Source of the DNA: Bryobacterales bacterium
GTDB taxonomy: Bacteria; Acidobacteriota; Terriglobia; Bryobacterales; Bryobacteraceae
Assembly (NCBI GenBank): GCA_020852175.1
Contig: JADZBH010000070.1
Coordinates: 25,229 to 89,228, forward strand
Reading direction: 5' to 3'
Length of the DNA stretch: 64,000 nucleotides
This document shows positions 26,475 to 35,988 of this stretch, one piece after another. Numbering within the stretch: position 1 is the stretch's first letter; every line of letters begins with the position of its first letter. The notes under the pieces were generated by a model. The model was not told where the DNA came from. It ran no database searches and saw only the letters and a list, made by a program, of their open reading frames with translations. The position numbers and the translations under genes were made by a program.

Positions 26475-27688
26475 ACCGCATTGTTTTACTCCTTTTGCCT
26501 CTGCTCGTGCTGGCCGGCTGCGGCAAGGGGCCCGAACCCGCCTCCCCTGCCGCGGCCCACGCCGCCCCCCCGCCCGCAGCCGCCGAACGCGGCACGGTGC
26601 ACCTGGACCCGGCCACATCCGGCAAAGCCTGGGTCACCGTGGAACCGGTAAGAGAAGGCGCCGCCTCGGACCCGGTTCGCGCCACCGGCCGCCTCACCAC
26701 GCACGAAGACTCCACCTGGAACGTGGGCTCGGTCACCGACGGACGCATCGTGCACATGCTGGCCAAACTCGGAGACCAGATCCGCGCCGGCCAGGTGATC
26801 GCCCGGATGCACAGCCATGATGTCCATGAAGCCCGCGCCGGCCACAGCCGCGCCAAAGGCGAACTTGCCCGCGCCACCTCCGCTCTGGCCATCGCTAAAC
26901 GGATGCGCGACCGGGCCCGCACGTTGTACGAACTCAAAGCCGGGTCCCTCGAACAGGTGGAACGCGCCGAGGCGGAACTGATCGCCGCCGAATCCGCCGT
27001 CCACACGGCCGAGGTCGATGTCATCCGGACCGAATCTCATCTGGTCGAGTATCTGCGCATCGCGCCCGAAGGATCCGGCGAGCACAAGCCGGATGAGAAC
27101 CTGCACGACGAGGACCTGGTTCCGGTCATCTCCCCTGGTTCGGGCGTGCTGCTCCGCCGCCTGGTCACGGAAGGCTCCGTGGTTGCCGCCGGACAGGGCG
27201 TCGCCGTGGTCAGCGACCTCCGCCGCCTCCGACTGATCGCCAACGTGGGCGAGCAGGACCTTCCGCTCATCCACACCGGCGCCGCCGCCCGCATTGTCCG
27301 CGCCGCCCTGCCCGGCCGCGTCTTCCAGGGACGCGTCTCACGCATCGGCGAAGAAATGGACCCAGAAACCCGCACCGCCGAGGTCTGGATCACGATCGAC
27401 TCGGCCGGCCTGACCCTCAAGCCTGAAGGTTACGCCAACGTGGAAATCGCCACGGCCTCGAAGCGCCCTGGCATCTTCATACCCTCCGATGCCATTCAGG
27501 AGGTGGAAGGCTCCTCGTCCGTCTTCGTCGAAACGGCCCCCAACACCTATGCCGTTCGCGCGGTTTCGCTCGGCGAGAGTTCCGGCGGCCTGGCGGAGGT
27601 GAAGCAGGGGCTTTCCGCCGGCGAACGCGTCGCCGTCCAAGGCAGCTTCCTGTTGAAATCCCAGCTCTTGAAATCGACCCTCGAATAA
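26471..27688 (+). CDS. czcB: RND periplasmic adaptor lipoprotein (CzcB-like)
   Basis: A 405-residue membrane-fusion protein. The lipobox LVLAGCGKG near residue 15-22 predicts a lipoprotein anchored in the periplasm. Then come the barrel-sandwich hybrid (VGSVTDGRIVHMLAKLGDQI, G-x-V spacing), a helical hairpin (residues ~120-185, Ala/Glu/Arg-rich), a second lipoyl half (VISPGSGVLLRRLVTEGSVV) and the beta-barrel and membrane-proximal domains. A histidine/acid patch (HKPDENLHDED, ~198-208) lies between hairpin and second lipoyl half and could bind metal. GTG start overlaps the TolC stop. No N-terminal heavy-metal-binding module, unlike the second Cus-type adaptor in this window. Confidence 0.9.
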   Translation: MNRIVLLLLPLLVLAGCGKGPEPASPAAAHAAPPPAAAERGTVHLDPATSGKAWVTVEPVREGAASDPVRATGRLTTHEDSTWNVGSVTDGRIVHMLAKLGDQIRAGQVIARMHSHDVHEARAGHSRAKGELARATSALAIAKRMRDRARTLYELKAGSLEQVERAEAELIAAESAVHTAEVDVIRTESHLVEYLRIAPEGSGEHKPDENLHDEDLVPVISPGSGVLLRRLVTEGSVVAAGQGVAVVSDLRRLRLIANVGEQDLPLIHTGAAARIVRAALPGRVFQGRVSRIGEEMDPETRTAEVWITIDSAGLTLKPEGYANVEIATASKRPGIFIPSDAIQEVEGSSSVFVETAPNTYAVRAVSLGESSGGLAEVKQGLSAGERVAVQGSFLLKSQLLKSTLE

Positions 27689-27701
27689 TCCGCCTCCCCG
27701 C

Positions 27702-30700
27702 ATGCTCCAAGCCCTCATCGACCTTCCCCTCCGCCACCGCGCCCTGGTTCTCGTTGGCCTTCTCGCGGTCATCGGCTGGGGCATCCACACCATGTTCCGC
27801 CTCCCCATCGAGGCCTTCCCCGACCTGACGAACAATCAGGTGGTCGTCATCACCGAGTGCCGGGGCATGGCGCCTCAGGAGGTGGAACAGCTTGTTTCGT
27901 TCCCGATCGAAACCGCCCTCATGGGCATACCCAGGACCCAATCCATACGTTCCGTTTCAAAGCTCGGCCTCTCCATGGTCACTTTGGTGCTGGACGATGA
28001 AGTGCCCACCTACTTTGCCCGCCAACTGGTGAACGAACGTTTGCAGGAGGTTCGCTCGCGCGTGCCCGCCGGGCTGGAACCTTCGCTCGGCCCCGTTGCC
28101 ACGGCGTTTGGCGAGGTGTACCAATACACCATCGGCGGAGGCGGCCTTTCTCCGAGGGAAATCAAGACCCTGCACGAGTGGACCATCAAGAACCAACTCC
28201 GCACCGTCCGCGGCGTGAGCGAGGTGAACACCTGGGGCGGAGAGACCGCGCAGGTGGAGATTCGTGTCGACCCGGCCAAGCTGCGCGCCTACGATCTGAC
28301 GCTGCGCGAGGTGTACGAACGCATCCGCGAGAACAACAACAATTTCTCGGCCGGCTTCATCGAACACGCCTCCGAACAGTACACCGTGCTCGGCCTGGGA
28401 CGCGCGCGCCAGGCTCCCGATCTGGCCAACATCGTTCTGCGCGCCAGCCACGGCACGCCTCTCATGCTCAAGGATGTGGCCGAAGTCGGCGAAGGCGCGC
28501 TACTCCGCCAGGGCGCCACGCTCCGGGATGGCCGCGGCGAAACCGTTTCCGGCATGGTCATCATGCTGAAGGGGGAGAATGGCCGCGACGTGATCGCCCG
28601 CGCCAAGGAGCGCATCGCTTCCCTCACCCTGCCCAAGGGCGTCCGCCTCCTCCCCTTTTACGACCAGTCCACGGTGATCGATGGCACGCTCGCCACGGTG
28701 CGCAAGAATCTGCTCGAAGCCGGAGTTCTGGTCATCGCCGTGCTCCTGCTGGCGCTCGGCAATTTCCGCGCCGCCCTCATCGTGGCGTTCGCCATACCCG
28801 TCTCCATGCTCACCGGCTTCATCGGCATGGCGTTCTTCGGCGTGACGGTAAACCTCATGAGCCTCGGAGCGGTCGATTTCGGCATGATCGTCGATGGCGC
28901 CGTCGTCATGGTGGAGCACACCGTCAGCCGGCTGCATCGCGACCCCGAGGATTCCAACTTCAACCCCTCCGAGCGCATCCGCCAGGCGGCTCTGGAGGTT
29001 GGCCGCCCGATCACCTTCGCCGTGGGCATCATCATCGCCGTGTACCTGCCCATTCTGTTTCTGGAAGGGCTGGAAGGCAAGATGTTCCGCCCCATGGCGA
29101 TCACAGTCTGCTCGGCCCTGCTCGGCTCGCTGGGCTACGCGCTGTTTGTCGCTCCCGCGGCCGCGCGCTATTTTCTACGCCACGGCGTCCGCGAACACTC
29201 CTCGGCCTGGTTCAGCAGGCTCTCCAACTTTTACCGCTCCCTGCTCCGCTCGGCCATCCGCTTCCGCCCGGCCGTGCTGGCGGCGAGCCTGGCCGTCGTC
29301 TCCGCCGCGCTCTACTCGCTGAACCACATCGGTTCCGAGTTCATGCCCCGGCTCGATGAAGGCTCCATTCTGATCACCACGCGCAAGCTCCCCGGCATCG
29401 CCCTCACCGACTCGGTCAACCTGAGCAGCGAGATCGAAAAGGCCATCGTGGAGTTCCGCGAGGTTGCCGGCGTCGTCACCAAGCTCGGCCGCCCCGACCT
29501 GGCCACCGAGGCCATGGGCATCTACGAAGCCGATGTCTATATCACCTTCAAGCCCGGCATCCATCTGCATGGCGTCTCAAAGGAGCGGTTCATCTCACGC
29601 ATGGCGGAGCGCCTGGAGCGCATCCCGGGCGTGAGCTACAACTTCACGCAGCCCATGGCCATGCGCCTGGACGAAGTGGTTTCCGGCATCAAGGCCGATC
29701 TCGCGCTGAAGCTTTTCGGCGACGATCCCGCCGTGCTCACCCAGATCGGCGAACGCGCCCTGCGCGTCCTCACTTCCATTCCAGGCTCGGCCGACGCCCA
29801 GTTGGAGATCACCATCGGCGTCCCGGAACTGCGCATTGTCATCGACCGTCCCGCCGTGGCCCGCTACGGCCTGAACGTGAGCGACGTGGAGCAGGCCGTC
29901 CGTTCCGCGGTCCAGGGAGAGCCGCTGAGCGAACTCGTCCTCGGAAACCGGCGCATCCCCGTAGTGGGTAAGATCACCGCCGCCGGCGGCATACACGACC
30001 CGGCCGGTCTTGCCGCACTGCCTCTGCACGCCCCGGGAGGCGAACGCATCCCGCTCAGCCTCGTCGCCAACGTCGTCACCGCTCGCGGCGCCGAAGTGAT
30101 CTCCCGCGAAGGTGGCCGGCGCCGTGTCGTCGTACAATCCAACGTCCGCGGCCGCGACCTGGGCTCCTTCGCCGCCGAGGCCCAGCGCCGCGTCGCCGCC
30201 GAAATCACACTCCCGGCGGGCTACTCCGTCGATTGGGGCGGCCAGTTCGAAAACCAGGAGCGCGCCATGAACCGCCTTGGCCTGGTCATCCCGCTCTCTC
30301 TCGCCATCATCTTCGGCCTGCTCTACGCCACCTTCCACTCGCTACGGCAGGCGCTGCTCCTCATCCTGATCGTTCCGTTCTCGCTGGCCGGCGGGGTCGC
30401 CGCCCTCTGGCTGCGCGGCATGAATCTCAACCTCTCGGCCCTGGTCGGCTTCATTGCCCTGTCGGGCGTCGCCGTCTTGAATGGCATCGTCATGGTCAGC
30501 GCCATCAACCATCTGCGCCAGCTCGGCCACTCGATGGACCACGCCGTGCTGGAGGGCGCCGCCTCCCGGCTCCGCCCGGTGCTGATGACGGCCCTGGTCG
30601 CCAGCTTCGGCTTCCTGCCCATGGCCCTCACCACCACCACCGGCGCGGAAGTCCAACGCCCGCTGGCCAGCGTGGTCATCGGCGGCCTCGTCTCGGCCAC

Positions 30701-30767
30701 CGCTCTCACGCTTGTCCTGTTGCCGCTGCTCTACCCCTGGTTCAGCCGGCATCACCCCCGCGACTAG
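27702..30767 (+). CDS. czcA: Heavy-metal RND efflux pump (CzcA-like, divalent cation type)
   Basis: A 1021-residue HME-RND inner-membrane pump with the duplicated six-helix/large-loop layout. TM4 carries GAVDFGMIVDGAVVMVEHTV, the DFG-x2-VDGAV-E signature of Czc/Cnr-type transporters for Co, Zn, Cd or Ni, with the Asp and Glu needed for proton relay. Other landmarks are FPDLTNNQVVVITE (near 35) and the pore-loop MAMRLDEVVSGIKADLAL. It starts 13 bases after the adaptor, without a clear Shine-Dalgarno, suggesting coupling. The next gene is convergent 7 bases away. Confidence 0.93.
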   Translation: MLQALIDLPLRHRALVLVGLLAVIGWGIHTMFRLPIEAFPDLTNNQVVVITECRGMAPQEVEQLVSFPIETALMGIPRTQSIRSVSKLGLSMVTLVLDDEVPTYFARQLVNERLQEVRSRVPAGLEPSLGPVATAFGEVYQYTIGGGGLSPREIKTLHEWTIKNQLRTVRGVSEVNTWGGETAQVEIRVDPAKLRAYDLTLREVYERIRENNNNFSAGFIEHASEQYTVLGLGRARQAPDLANIVLRASHGTPLMLKDVAEVGEGALLRQGATLRDGRGETVSGMVIMLKGENGRDVIARAKERIASLTLPKGVRLLPFYDQSTVIDGTLATVRKNLLEAGVLVIAVLLLALGNFRAALIVAFAIPVSMLTGFIGMAFFGVTVNLMSLGAVDFGMIVDGAVVMVEHTVSRLHRDPEDSNFNPSERIRQAALEVGRPITFAVGIIIAVYLPILFLEGLEGKMFRPMAITVCSALLGSLGYALFVAPAAARYFLRHGVREHSSAWFSRLSNFYRSLLRSAIRFRPAVLAASLAVVSAALYSLNHIGSEFMPRLDEGSILITTRKLPGIALTDSVNLSSEIEKAIVEFREVAGVVTKLGRPDLATEAMGIYEADVYITFKPGIHLHGVSKERFISRMAERLERIPGVSYNFTQPMAMRLDEVVSGIKADLALKLFGDDPAVLTQIGERALRVLTSIPGSADAQLEITIGVPELRIVIDRPAVARYGLNVSDVEQAVRSAVQGEPLSELVLGNRRIPVVGKITAAGGIHDPAGLAALPLHAPGGERIPLSLVANVVTARGAEVISREGGRRRVVVQSNVRGRDLGSFAAEAQRRVAAEITLPAGYSVDWGGQFENQERAMNRLGLVIPLSLAIIFGLLYATFHSLRQALLLILIVPFSLAGGVAALWLRGMNLNLSALVGFIALSGVAVLNGIVMVSAINHLRQLGHSMDHAVLEGAASRLRPVLMTALVASFGFLPMALTTTTGAEVQRPLASVVIGGLVSATALTLVLLPLLYPWFSRHHPRD

Positions 30768-30774
30768 GCCGTCC

Positions 30775-31818
30775 TCAGTCGGGGAACAGCGCACCCGTCT
30801 CGATCACGATGCGAGTGTCCGCGCCCTTTTCCGCCAACGTCACGCGCGCGCCGTCGTAGCTCACCTTGTCCACCCCCTGAAACGAAGCTGGAATCCTGGC
30901 CAGGAAGACCGCATAGGAACGCGTCGCCGTGCCGCCGGCATCCAGATAGTCGTACAAAGGACGTCCGAAGATCCTCCCCTTGGCCACGAGTGTCTCGAAC
31001 GGCTGGTGCAGACCGGTGGTCCCAAACTCCAGGCCCCGGGCCGCCGGCTTGCCGCGCGACACGTCACGCCACAGGTTCAGCCAGGGATACTCGCGCACAC
31101 GCCACAAATAGCCGATCAGCAGCCCCTTGGCCGGCGTGGCCGCCGTCACCCAGCCCAGTTCCTCATCGACTACGTACGACACCACGTTCGGCTGCGCATC
31201 GTTGGTCAGATGCCGCAGGTTCACGGTTTGCTCCTCCTGCTGCGCACTGGGCCACCACACCGGCGGCTCCTCGGGATTGGGCATTGGACTCCCCTGCATG
31301 AAGCCTTTTCGCGCGTTGGCATCCACCACCGTACCCTCGTCGAGGAAAGGCGGCGCGATGGTGGCGTGTTGCACCAGGTTGTACATGCGCCCCAGTTTGT
31401 TGAGGTTGGCGACCGTCTCGGTGACTCGCATCGCCGCGCTCCCGGCCAGCTTCGCCGTCCTCTCCAGGGACAGCCCGGCCATGGGCAGAGTGACGCTCAT
31501 CCGGGCCTCTCCCCGCGACTGCCCGTCCAGCTTCCAGCGCGCGTGCGTCGCCTCGCCATGGAATGGCATCCCGTTCTGCAGTTCCGCCGCCGAGGGTTGC
31601 CCCCAACGGTCGAAACACAGGAAGTGGCCCCGGGCCCTGGCCAGGCCGGCGGTCCCCTTGGAATCCCATGAAAGCGGGTTCAGTTTCATCGCCGTCAACT
31701 GGAAATCCATCAGCGATCCACCCGCCAGATCGAACTCGGCGCGCACCGTCTGATTCTCGAGGACCACCGTCTGGGCCAGCACCGGCCATGGAAGCAGAAG
31801 CAATAGGAATCGGTTCAT
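30775..31818 (-). CDS. Exported galactose-mutarotase-like protein
   Basis: About 347 residues with a signal peptide (MNRFLLLLLPWPVLAQ). The body has the long beta-sandwich pattern of the mutarotase superfamily: VVLENQTVRAEFDLAGGSLMDFQL at the start and a later VQHATIAPPFLDEGT with a His/Asp pair. Active-site residues are not certain, so epimerase activity is not proven; non-enzymatic sugar binding is possible. The chosen ATG (31818) fits the signal peptide; upstream in-frame ATGs at 31830 and 31842 would overlap or abut the divergent gene. A TATAAT on this strand ends 11 bases before the start. Confidence 0.72.
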   Translation of the reverse strand: MNRFLLLLLPWPVLAQTVVLENQTVRAEFDLAGGSLMDFQLTAMKLNPLSWDSKGTAGLARARGHFLCFDRWGQPSAAELQNGMPFHGEATHARWKLDGQSRGEARMSVTLPMAGLSLERTAKLAGSAAMRVTETVANLNKLGRMYNLVQHATIAPPFLDEGTVVDANARKGFMQGSPMPNPEEPPVWWPSAQQEEQTVNLRHLTNDAQPNVVSYVVDEELGWVTAATPAKGLLIGYLWRVREYPWLNLWRDVSRGKPAARGLEFGTTGLHQPFETLVAKGRIFGRPLYDYLDAGGTATRSYAVFLARIPASFQGVDKVSYDGARVTLAEKGADTRIVIETGALFPD

Positions 31819-31828
31819 ACGGTGTGCC

Positions 31829-31834
31829 ATTATA
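31829..31834 (-). promoter_or_regulatory. -10 box of the mutarotase-like gene
   Basis: A perfect TATAAT on the minus strand lies 10 bases before ATG 31818. The start point would fall within about five bases of the start codon, and no Shine-Dalgarno is visible. No convincing -35 is present. Confidence 0.4.
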
Positions 31835-31840
31835 TTCGGC

Positions 31841-34552
31841 ATGCGTCTCGCGTTCTGGGCTTACTGGGCTATTCTTCCGCTGCTGCCCACAGCCTCCGCC
31901 CAGGACCTGTTCGCCTCGCGCGTTCAGCCTATCCTCGAAAAACGCTGTGCCGCCTGCCATAACCCCGAGGCGCGCATGAGCGGCTTCGACCTTACCTCAC
32001 GCGCCGCGCTGGCCCGCGGAGGCAAGCAGGGCCTCGCCCTCATCCCAGGACGAGCCGCCGAAAGCCGGCTCTACCAGTTCGTCAGCGGCGGCAAGATGCC
32101 ACCCGGCCAACCTTTGCCGCAAGCTGAAGCCGAAGCTCTTCGCGAATGGATCGACTCCGGAGCCGCCTGGCCGGGACCTGAGTCCTTCCACAAGCAGCGC
32201 GCTCGTGCCGGGCTTGACTGGTGGGCTCTGCAGTCTCCGAAGCTGCCGGATGTTCCGGCCAGCGAGGGCGCCGCCAATCCGATCGACGCCTTCCTGCTCG
32301 AAAAGCTCCGCGCCCGCGGACTCTCCTTTGCTCCTCGCGCCAATGAACACACCCTGCTGCGCCGCCTCCACTTCGCGATGCGGGGCCTGCCCCCTTCGGA
32401 CGGTGATTTGCGCCAACCCCTCTCCGCCGCTATCGACGCCACGCTTGCCTCGCCCCAGTACGGCGAACGCTGGGGCCGCCTGTGGCTCGATGTCGCCCGC
32501 TTCGGTGAAACCGACGGCGGCGAGCACAACAACGAGCGCTTCACGGCCTGGAGGTACCGCGACTGGGTGATTCACGCGTTGAACCGCGACATGCCCTACG
32601 ACGAGTTCGTGCGCCAGCAGGTGGCCGGCGATGTCCTTTACCCCGGCGATGCCGCCGCCACGGCCGCCACTGGCTTCCTTGTCGCCGGTCCATGGGACTC
32701 CGTCACCAAGCAAATCAACAAGGACAAAAGCATGGCCTTGTCCATCCGGCAGGATGAACTCGACGATATGGTCACCGCCACCATGAGCTCTTTCATGGGC
32801 CTCACCGTGAACTGCGCACGCTGTCACGATCACAAATTCGACCCCATCCCCACGCGCGATTACTACCGGCTCGCCGCCGTCTTCCAGGGCGTCACCTACG
32901 GAGAACGTCCCGTGGCCACCGAGGCCCAACGCGACGAACGCACTCGCCTGGCTGCTCCGCTGGAGGCCGAATTGAAGGCCGTCAGGGAGCAGATCGCCGC
33001 CATCGAGGATGCACCCCGCGCCCGGCTCCTTCGGGAACGCTACCATCTGTTCGACAGCTCCCGCGGCGATTCCGCGCGCCGCCTTCCGGTGAATCCCATC
33101 TGGAATCGCGAGCGGCTTTCGCCTTCCACCACCAAGCGCCTCCGGCTGGTCATCACGGCCCATCAGGGCAAGCTCGCCAGGATTGACCGTCTCGAAGTGC
33201 TTCCCGCCAGCCACGCGGTGACACACTGGACGGCTTCCGCCGCCGCCTCGGCGGAATCGCCCGCCATTCTGGAGATCAACCTTCCCGCTCCCTGGACCGT
33301 TTCCGAACTGGTATGGTCCTCCGATGCCGGACGCGGCAATCGCGACGGCATGCCCAAGGTCTATCGTGTGGAGGCCTCCGTCGATGGCCAAACCTGGCGC
33401 GAGGTCGGTTCCTCGCTCGATCACGACTCCGATGTCGAGGTGCTGCTGCCAGAAATCGCTCCCGAAGAACTTCGCGCCGCCATCCCCGCCGCCGATCTCG
33501 CCCGCTGGCAAACGCTCACGGCCGGGCGCGGCCGTCTGGAGGCGCAACTTCGCGCGATTCCCGCGCTCCCCTCCGTGCACGCGGCCACGCCGGAGCCCAT
33601 GCAGCCCTCATTTGTCCTGGAACGCGGCTCCATCGCCAAACCCATCGAACCGGCCCCGCCGGGCGCTCTCACGGCGATTCGTACCCTTGATGCCACGCTC
33701 GCCCTTCCCGAAGGCGCCAGCGATGCCCAGCGCCGCATCGCGCTGGCCCGCTGGCTGACCGCCTCCGGCAACCCGCTGCTGGCCCGCGTCATCGTCAACC
33801 GCGTCTGGTTCTGGCACTTCGGCAATGGCATCGTGAACACGCCTTCCGACTTCGGCTTCAACGGCGACCGTCCGTCACACCCCGAACTGCTCGACTACCT
33901 CGCCCTCCAGTTCATACATCACGGCTGGAGCCTGAAATGGCTCCACCGGCAGATTCTTACCTCGCGGGCCTGGCAGCAATCCTCGGCCCACGACGAAAAA
34001 GCATTCGCCGCCGACGCCTCCAACCGCCTCCTCTGGCATATGCCCCTCAAACGCATGGACGCCGAGACCCTGCGCGATTCCATACTGGCCGCCGCCGGGA
34101 ACCTCAATCCCGAGCGCGGGGGGCCCAGCTACCTTTTGCAGAAGAAAGCCGGAGGCGGCAGCTACATGTTCAAGGCTCTCGACAACGACGGCTTCGAGGT
34201 CTGGCGCCGCGCCGTCTACCGCTTCGTGGTCCGTGGCGGGGAGCGCATTTTCCTGGACAGCTTCGACTGCCCCGACCCCGCCGTGGCCACGCCCCAGCGC
34301 AGCGTCTCGAACACGCCCGTCCAGGCCCTCACGCTGCTGAACAATCAATTTGTCCTGAACCAGTCCCGCCTGCTGGCCGCGCGTCTGGAGCGGGACACCC
34401 CCGATCCCGTCGAGGCCGCCTATCAGCGTCTCTATCAGCGCACGCCCTCGGCCCGGGAACGCGATCTCGCCGCGCGGTTTATCGCTCAACACGGCCTTGC
34501 TCTCTACCTCCGCGCCCTTTGGAATACGAACGAGTTCGTCTATGTCCCATGA
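31841..34552 (+). CDS. Cytochrome c-type DUF1549/DUF1553 protein
   Basis: A 903-residue exported protein of the planctomycete/acidobacterial cytochrome family. A signal peptide (MRLAFWAYWAILPLLPTASA) precedes a PSCyt1 heme domain with CAACHNPEA (CxxCH near residue 36) and distal Met in SGGKMPPGQPLP. DUF1549 covers roughly 110-340 and includes a second CxxCH-like site (VNCARCHDHKFDPIPTRDYY), then a middle sandwich (~420-510) and DUF1553 at the C-terminus (NRVWFWHFGNGIVNTPSDFG). The role is thought to be polymer or sugar oxidation with the co-encoded DUF1501 partner; this is inferred. It is divergent from the mutarotase gene. Its stop overlaps the next gene by 11 bases. Confidence 0.92.
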   Translation: MRLAFWAYWAILPLLPTASAQDLFASRVQPILEKRCAACHNPEARMSGFDLTSRAALARGGKQGLALIPGRAAESRLYQFVSGGKMPPGQPLPQAEAEALREWIDSGAAWPGPESFHKQRARAGLDWWALQSPKLPDVPASEGAANPIDAFLLEKLRARGLSFAPRANEHTLLRRLHFAMRGLPPSDGDLRQPLSAAIDATLASPQYGERWGRLWLDVARFGETDGGEHNNERFTAWRYRDWVIHALNRDMPYDEFVRQQVAGDVLYPGDAAATAATGFLVAGPWDSVTKQINKDKSMALSIRQDELDDMVTATMSSFMGLTVNCARCHDHKFDPIPTRDYYRLAAVFQGVTYGERPVATEAQRDERTRLAAPLEAELKAVREQIAAIEDAPRARLLRERYHLFDSSRGDSARRLPVNPIWNRERLSPSTTKRLRLVITAHQGKLARIDRLEVLPASHAVTHWTASAAASAESPAILEINLPAPWTVSELVWSSDAGRGNRDGMPKVYRVEASVDGQTWREVGSSLDHDSDVEVLLPEIAPEELRAAIPAADLARWQTLTAGRGRLEAQLRAIPALPSVHAATPEPMQPSFVLERGSIAKPIEPAPPGALTAIRTLDATLALPEGASDAQRRIALARWLTASGNPLLARVIVNRVWFWHFGNGIVNTPSDFGFNGDRPSHPELLDYLALQFIHHGWSLKWLHRQILTSRAWQQSSAHDEKAFAADASNRLLWHMPLKRMDAETLRDSILAAAGNLNPERGGPSYLLQKKAGGGSYMFKALDNDGFEVWRRAVYRFVVRGGERIFLDSFDCPDPAVATPQRSVSNTPVQALTLLNNQFVLNQSRLLAARLERDTPDPVEAAYQRLYQRTPSARERDLAARFIAQHGLALYLRALWNTNEFVYVP

Positions 34553-35933
34553 TCGCCCCGCACCCCTCACGCGCCGCCAGCTTCTGTGGGAGGTGGGCGG
34601 AGGAGCCCTGGGCATCGGGCTGTCTCAACTCGCCGCCGCCAGCACTCACTTTCCGCCCAAAGCCAAACGCGCCATCTTCATCTTCCTCCCGGGTGGCATT
34701 TCTCACATCGACACCTTCGACTACAAACCGGCCCTGGCCGCCAATCACGGCAAGGAAACCAAGGGCGCCAATACGATCACTCCGTTCTTCGGCAAGCGCG
34801 GAACCGTCATGCGCAGCCCCTGGGAGTTTTCGCGCCACGGCCAGTCCGGCGCCTACGTCTCTTCTCTGCTGCCTCACCTGGCCGCGCGCGCCGACGATCT
34901 CACCTTCATCCACAGCATGGTTTCCCGCTCCAACAGCCATGGCCCGGCCCTGTTTCAGATGTCCACCGGTTTCGTCTTCCAGGGCTTCCCCTCGGCGGGC
35001 GCCTGGATCAGCTACGGTCTCGGTTCGATGAACGAAAACCTGCCGGCCTTCGTCGTCCTTCCGGACCCTCGCGGCCTTCCGCCCGGCGGCGTGGCCCACT
35101 GGGGCAACGGCTTCCTTCCCGCCGCGCACCAGGGCGTCATCTTCGGCAGGCAGGAGGAGCCCATCGCCGATATCCGGCCCCAGTCCGGCGTCTCAGAGGC
35201 CGCCCAGGCCGCCACCTACGACCTGGTGACACGGCTGAACGAGGACCACCTCCGCGCCAACCCCGGCGAGGACGCCCTGGTGGCCCGCATTCGCGCCTAC
35301 GAACTCGCCGCGCGCATGCAACTTTCCGCGCCCGAGGTCACGGGCATCTCCGGTGAGTCCGAAACCACGCGCCAGGCCTACGGGCTGAACGATCCCGAAA
35401 TGCGCGCCTACGGCTACAACTGCCTTCTCGCACGCAGGCTTCTCGAAAAGGGCGTCCGCGTCATCCAGATGTACAATGGCGGCCATTTTGGCAAGCCGCG
35501 CATCAACTGGGACGCTCACGAAGACCTGGTCACCAACCACGGTAAACTCGCCCGCGTGATGGACCAGCCCACGGCCGCTCTCATCGGCGATCTGAAGCAG
35601 CGAGGCATGCTCGATGACACGCTGATCGTCTGGACCACGGAGTTTGGCCGTCTCCCCATCTCCGAGGGGCTCGGCGAAGGCGGCCGCGACCACAATCCGG
35701 AAGGCTACACCAGCTTCCTGTGCGGCGCCGGACTCAAACGCGGCTTCCACTACGGCTCAACCGACGAGCTGGGCTACAAAGCCGGGGAAAATCCGGTTAC
35801 CGTCTACGACCTTCACGCCACCGTGCTCCACCTGCTGGGCCTCGACCACACGCGGCTAACCTACTACCACAACGGCCTGCAACGCCGCCTCACGGACGTG
35901 CACGGCCAAGTGCTTACCAGCCTGCTGGCCTGA
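34542..35933 (+). CDS. DUF1501 Tat-exported protein
   Basis: A 463-residue protein whose leader, PAPLTRRQLLWEVGGGALG, has the twin Arg and hydrophobic core of a Tat signal. DUF1501 features follow: AIFIFLPGGISHIDTFDYKP (a metal-like Asp-His), SSLLPHLAARADDLTFIHS, MYNGGHFGKPRINWDAHEDL and IVWTTEFGRLPISEGLGEGGRDHNPEGY. The fold is related to the alkaline phosphatase/sulfatase superfamily. Translation starts inside the upstream gene (11-base overlap), typical of the obligate DUF1553-DUF1501 pairs in these bacteria. The earlier ATG-like start at 34497 lies inside the upstream gene and is rejected. Function is not established. Confidence 0.92.
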   Translation: MSHDRPAPLTRRQLLWEVGGGALGIGLSQLAAASTHFPPKAKRAIFIFLPGGISHIDTFDYKPALAANHGKETKGANTITPFFGKRGTVMRSPWEFSRHGQSGAYVSSLLPHLAARADDLTFIHSMVSRSNSHGPALFQMSTGFVFQGFPSAGAWISYGLGSMNENLPAFVVLPDPRGLPPGGVAHWGNGFLPAAHQGVIFGRQEEPIADIRPQSGVSEAAQAATYDLVTRLNEDHLRANPGEDALVARIRAYELAARMQLSAPEVTGISGESETTRQAYGLNDPEMRAYGYNCLLARRLLEKGVRVIQMYNGGHFGKPRINWDAHEDLVTNHGKLARVMDQPTAALIGDLKQRGMLDDTLIVWTTEFGRLPISEGLGEGGRDHNPEGYTSFLCGAGLKRGFHYGSTDELGYKAGENPVTVYDLHATVLHLLGLDHTRLTYYHNGLQRRLTDVHGQVLTSLLA

Positions 35934-35972
35934 GCGGCGCTCCACGCACCCTAACCAGGCGGCCCCATGCTC

Positions 35973-35978
35973 TACACT
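35973..35978 (+). promoter_or_regulatory. -10-like box before the CorA-like gene
   Basis: TACACT ends ten bases before ATG 35989. The start point would lie about four bases from the start codon. No -35 is evident. Confidence 0.35.
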
Positions 35979-35988
35979 GGTTATCCGG

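Noticed and set aside
25230..26618. 462-codon minus-strand frame
   Set aside because: Antisense to czcC; Gly/Val/Gln-rich and without a ribosome site.
31997..33580. 527-codon minus-strand frame
   Set aside because: Antisense to the cytochrome DUF1549/1553 gene, no motif, no ribosome site, repetitive Gly/Val composition.
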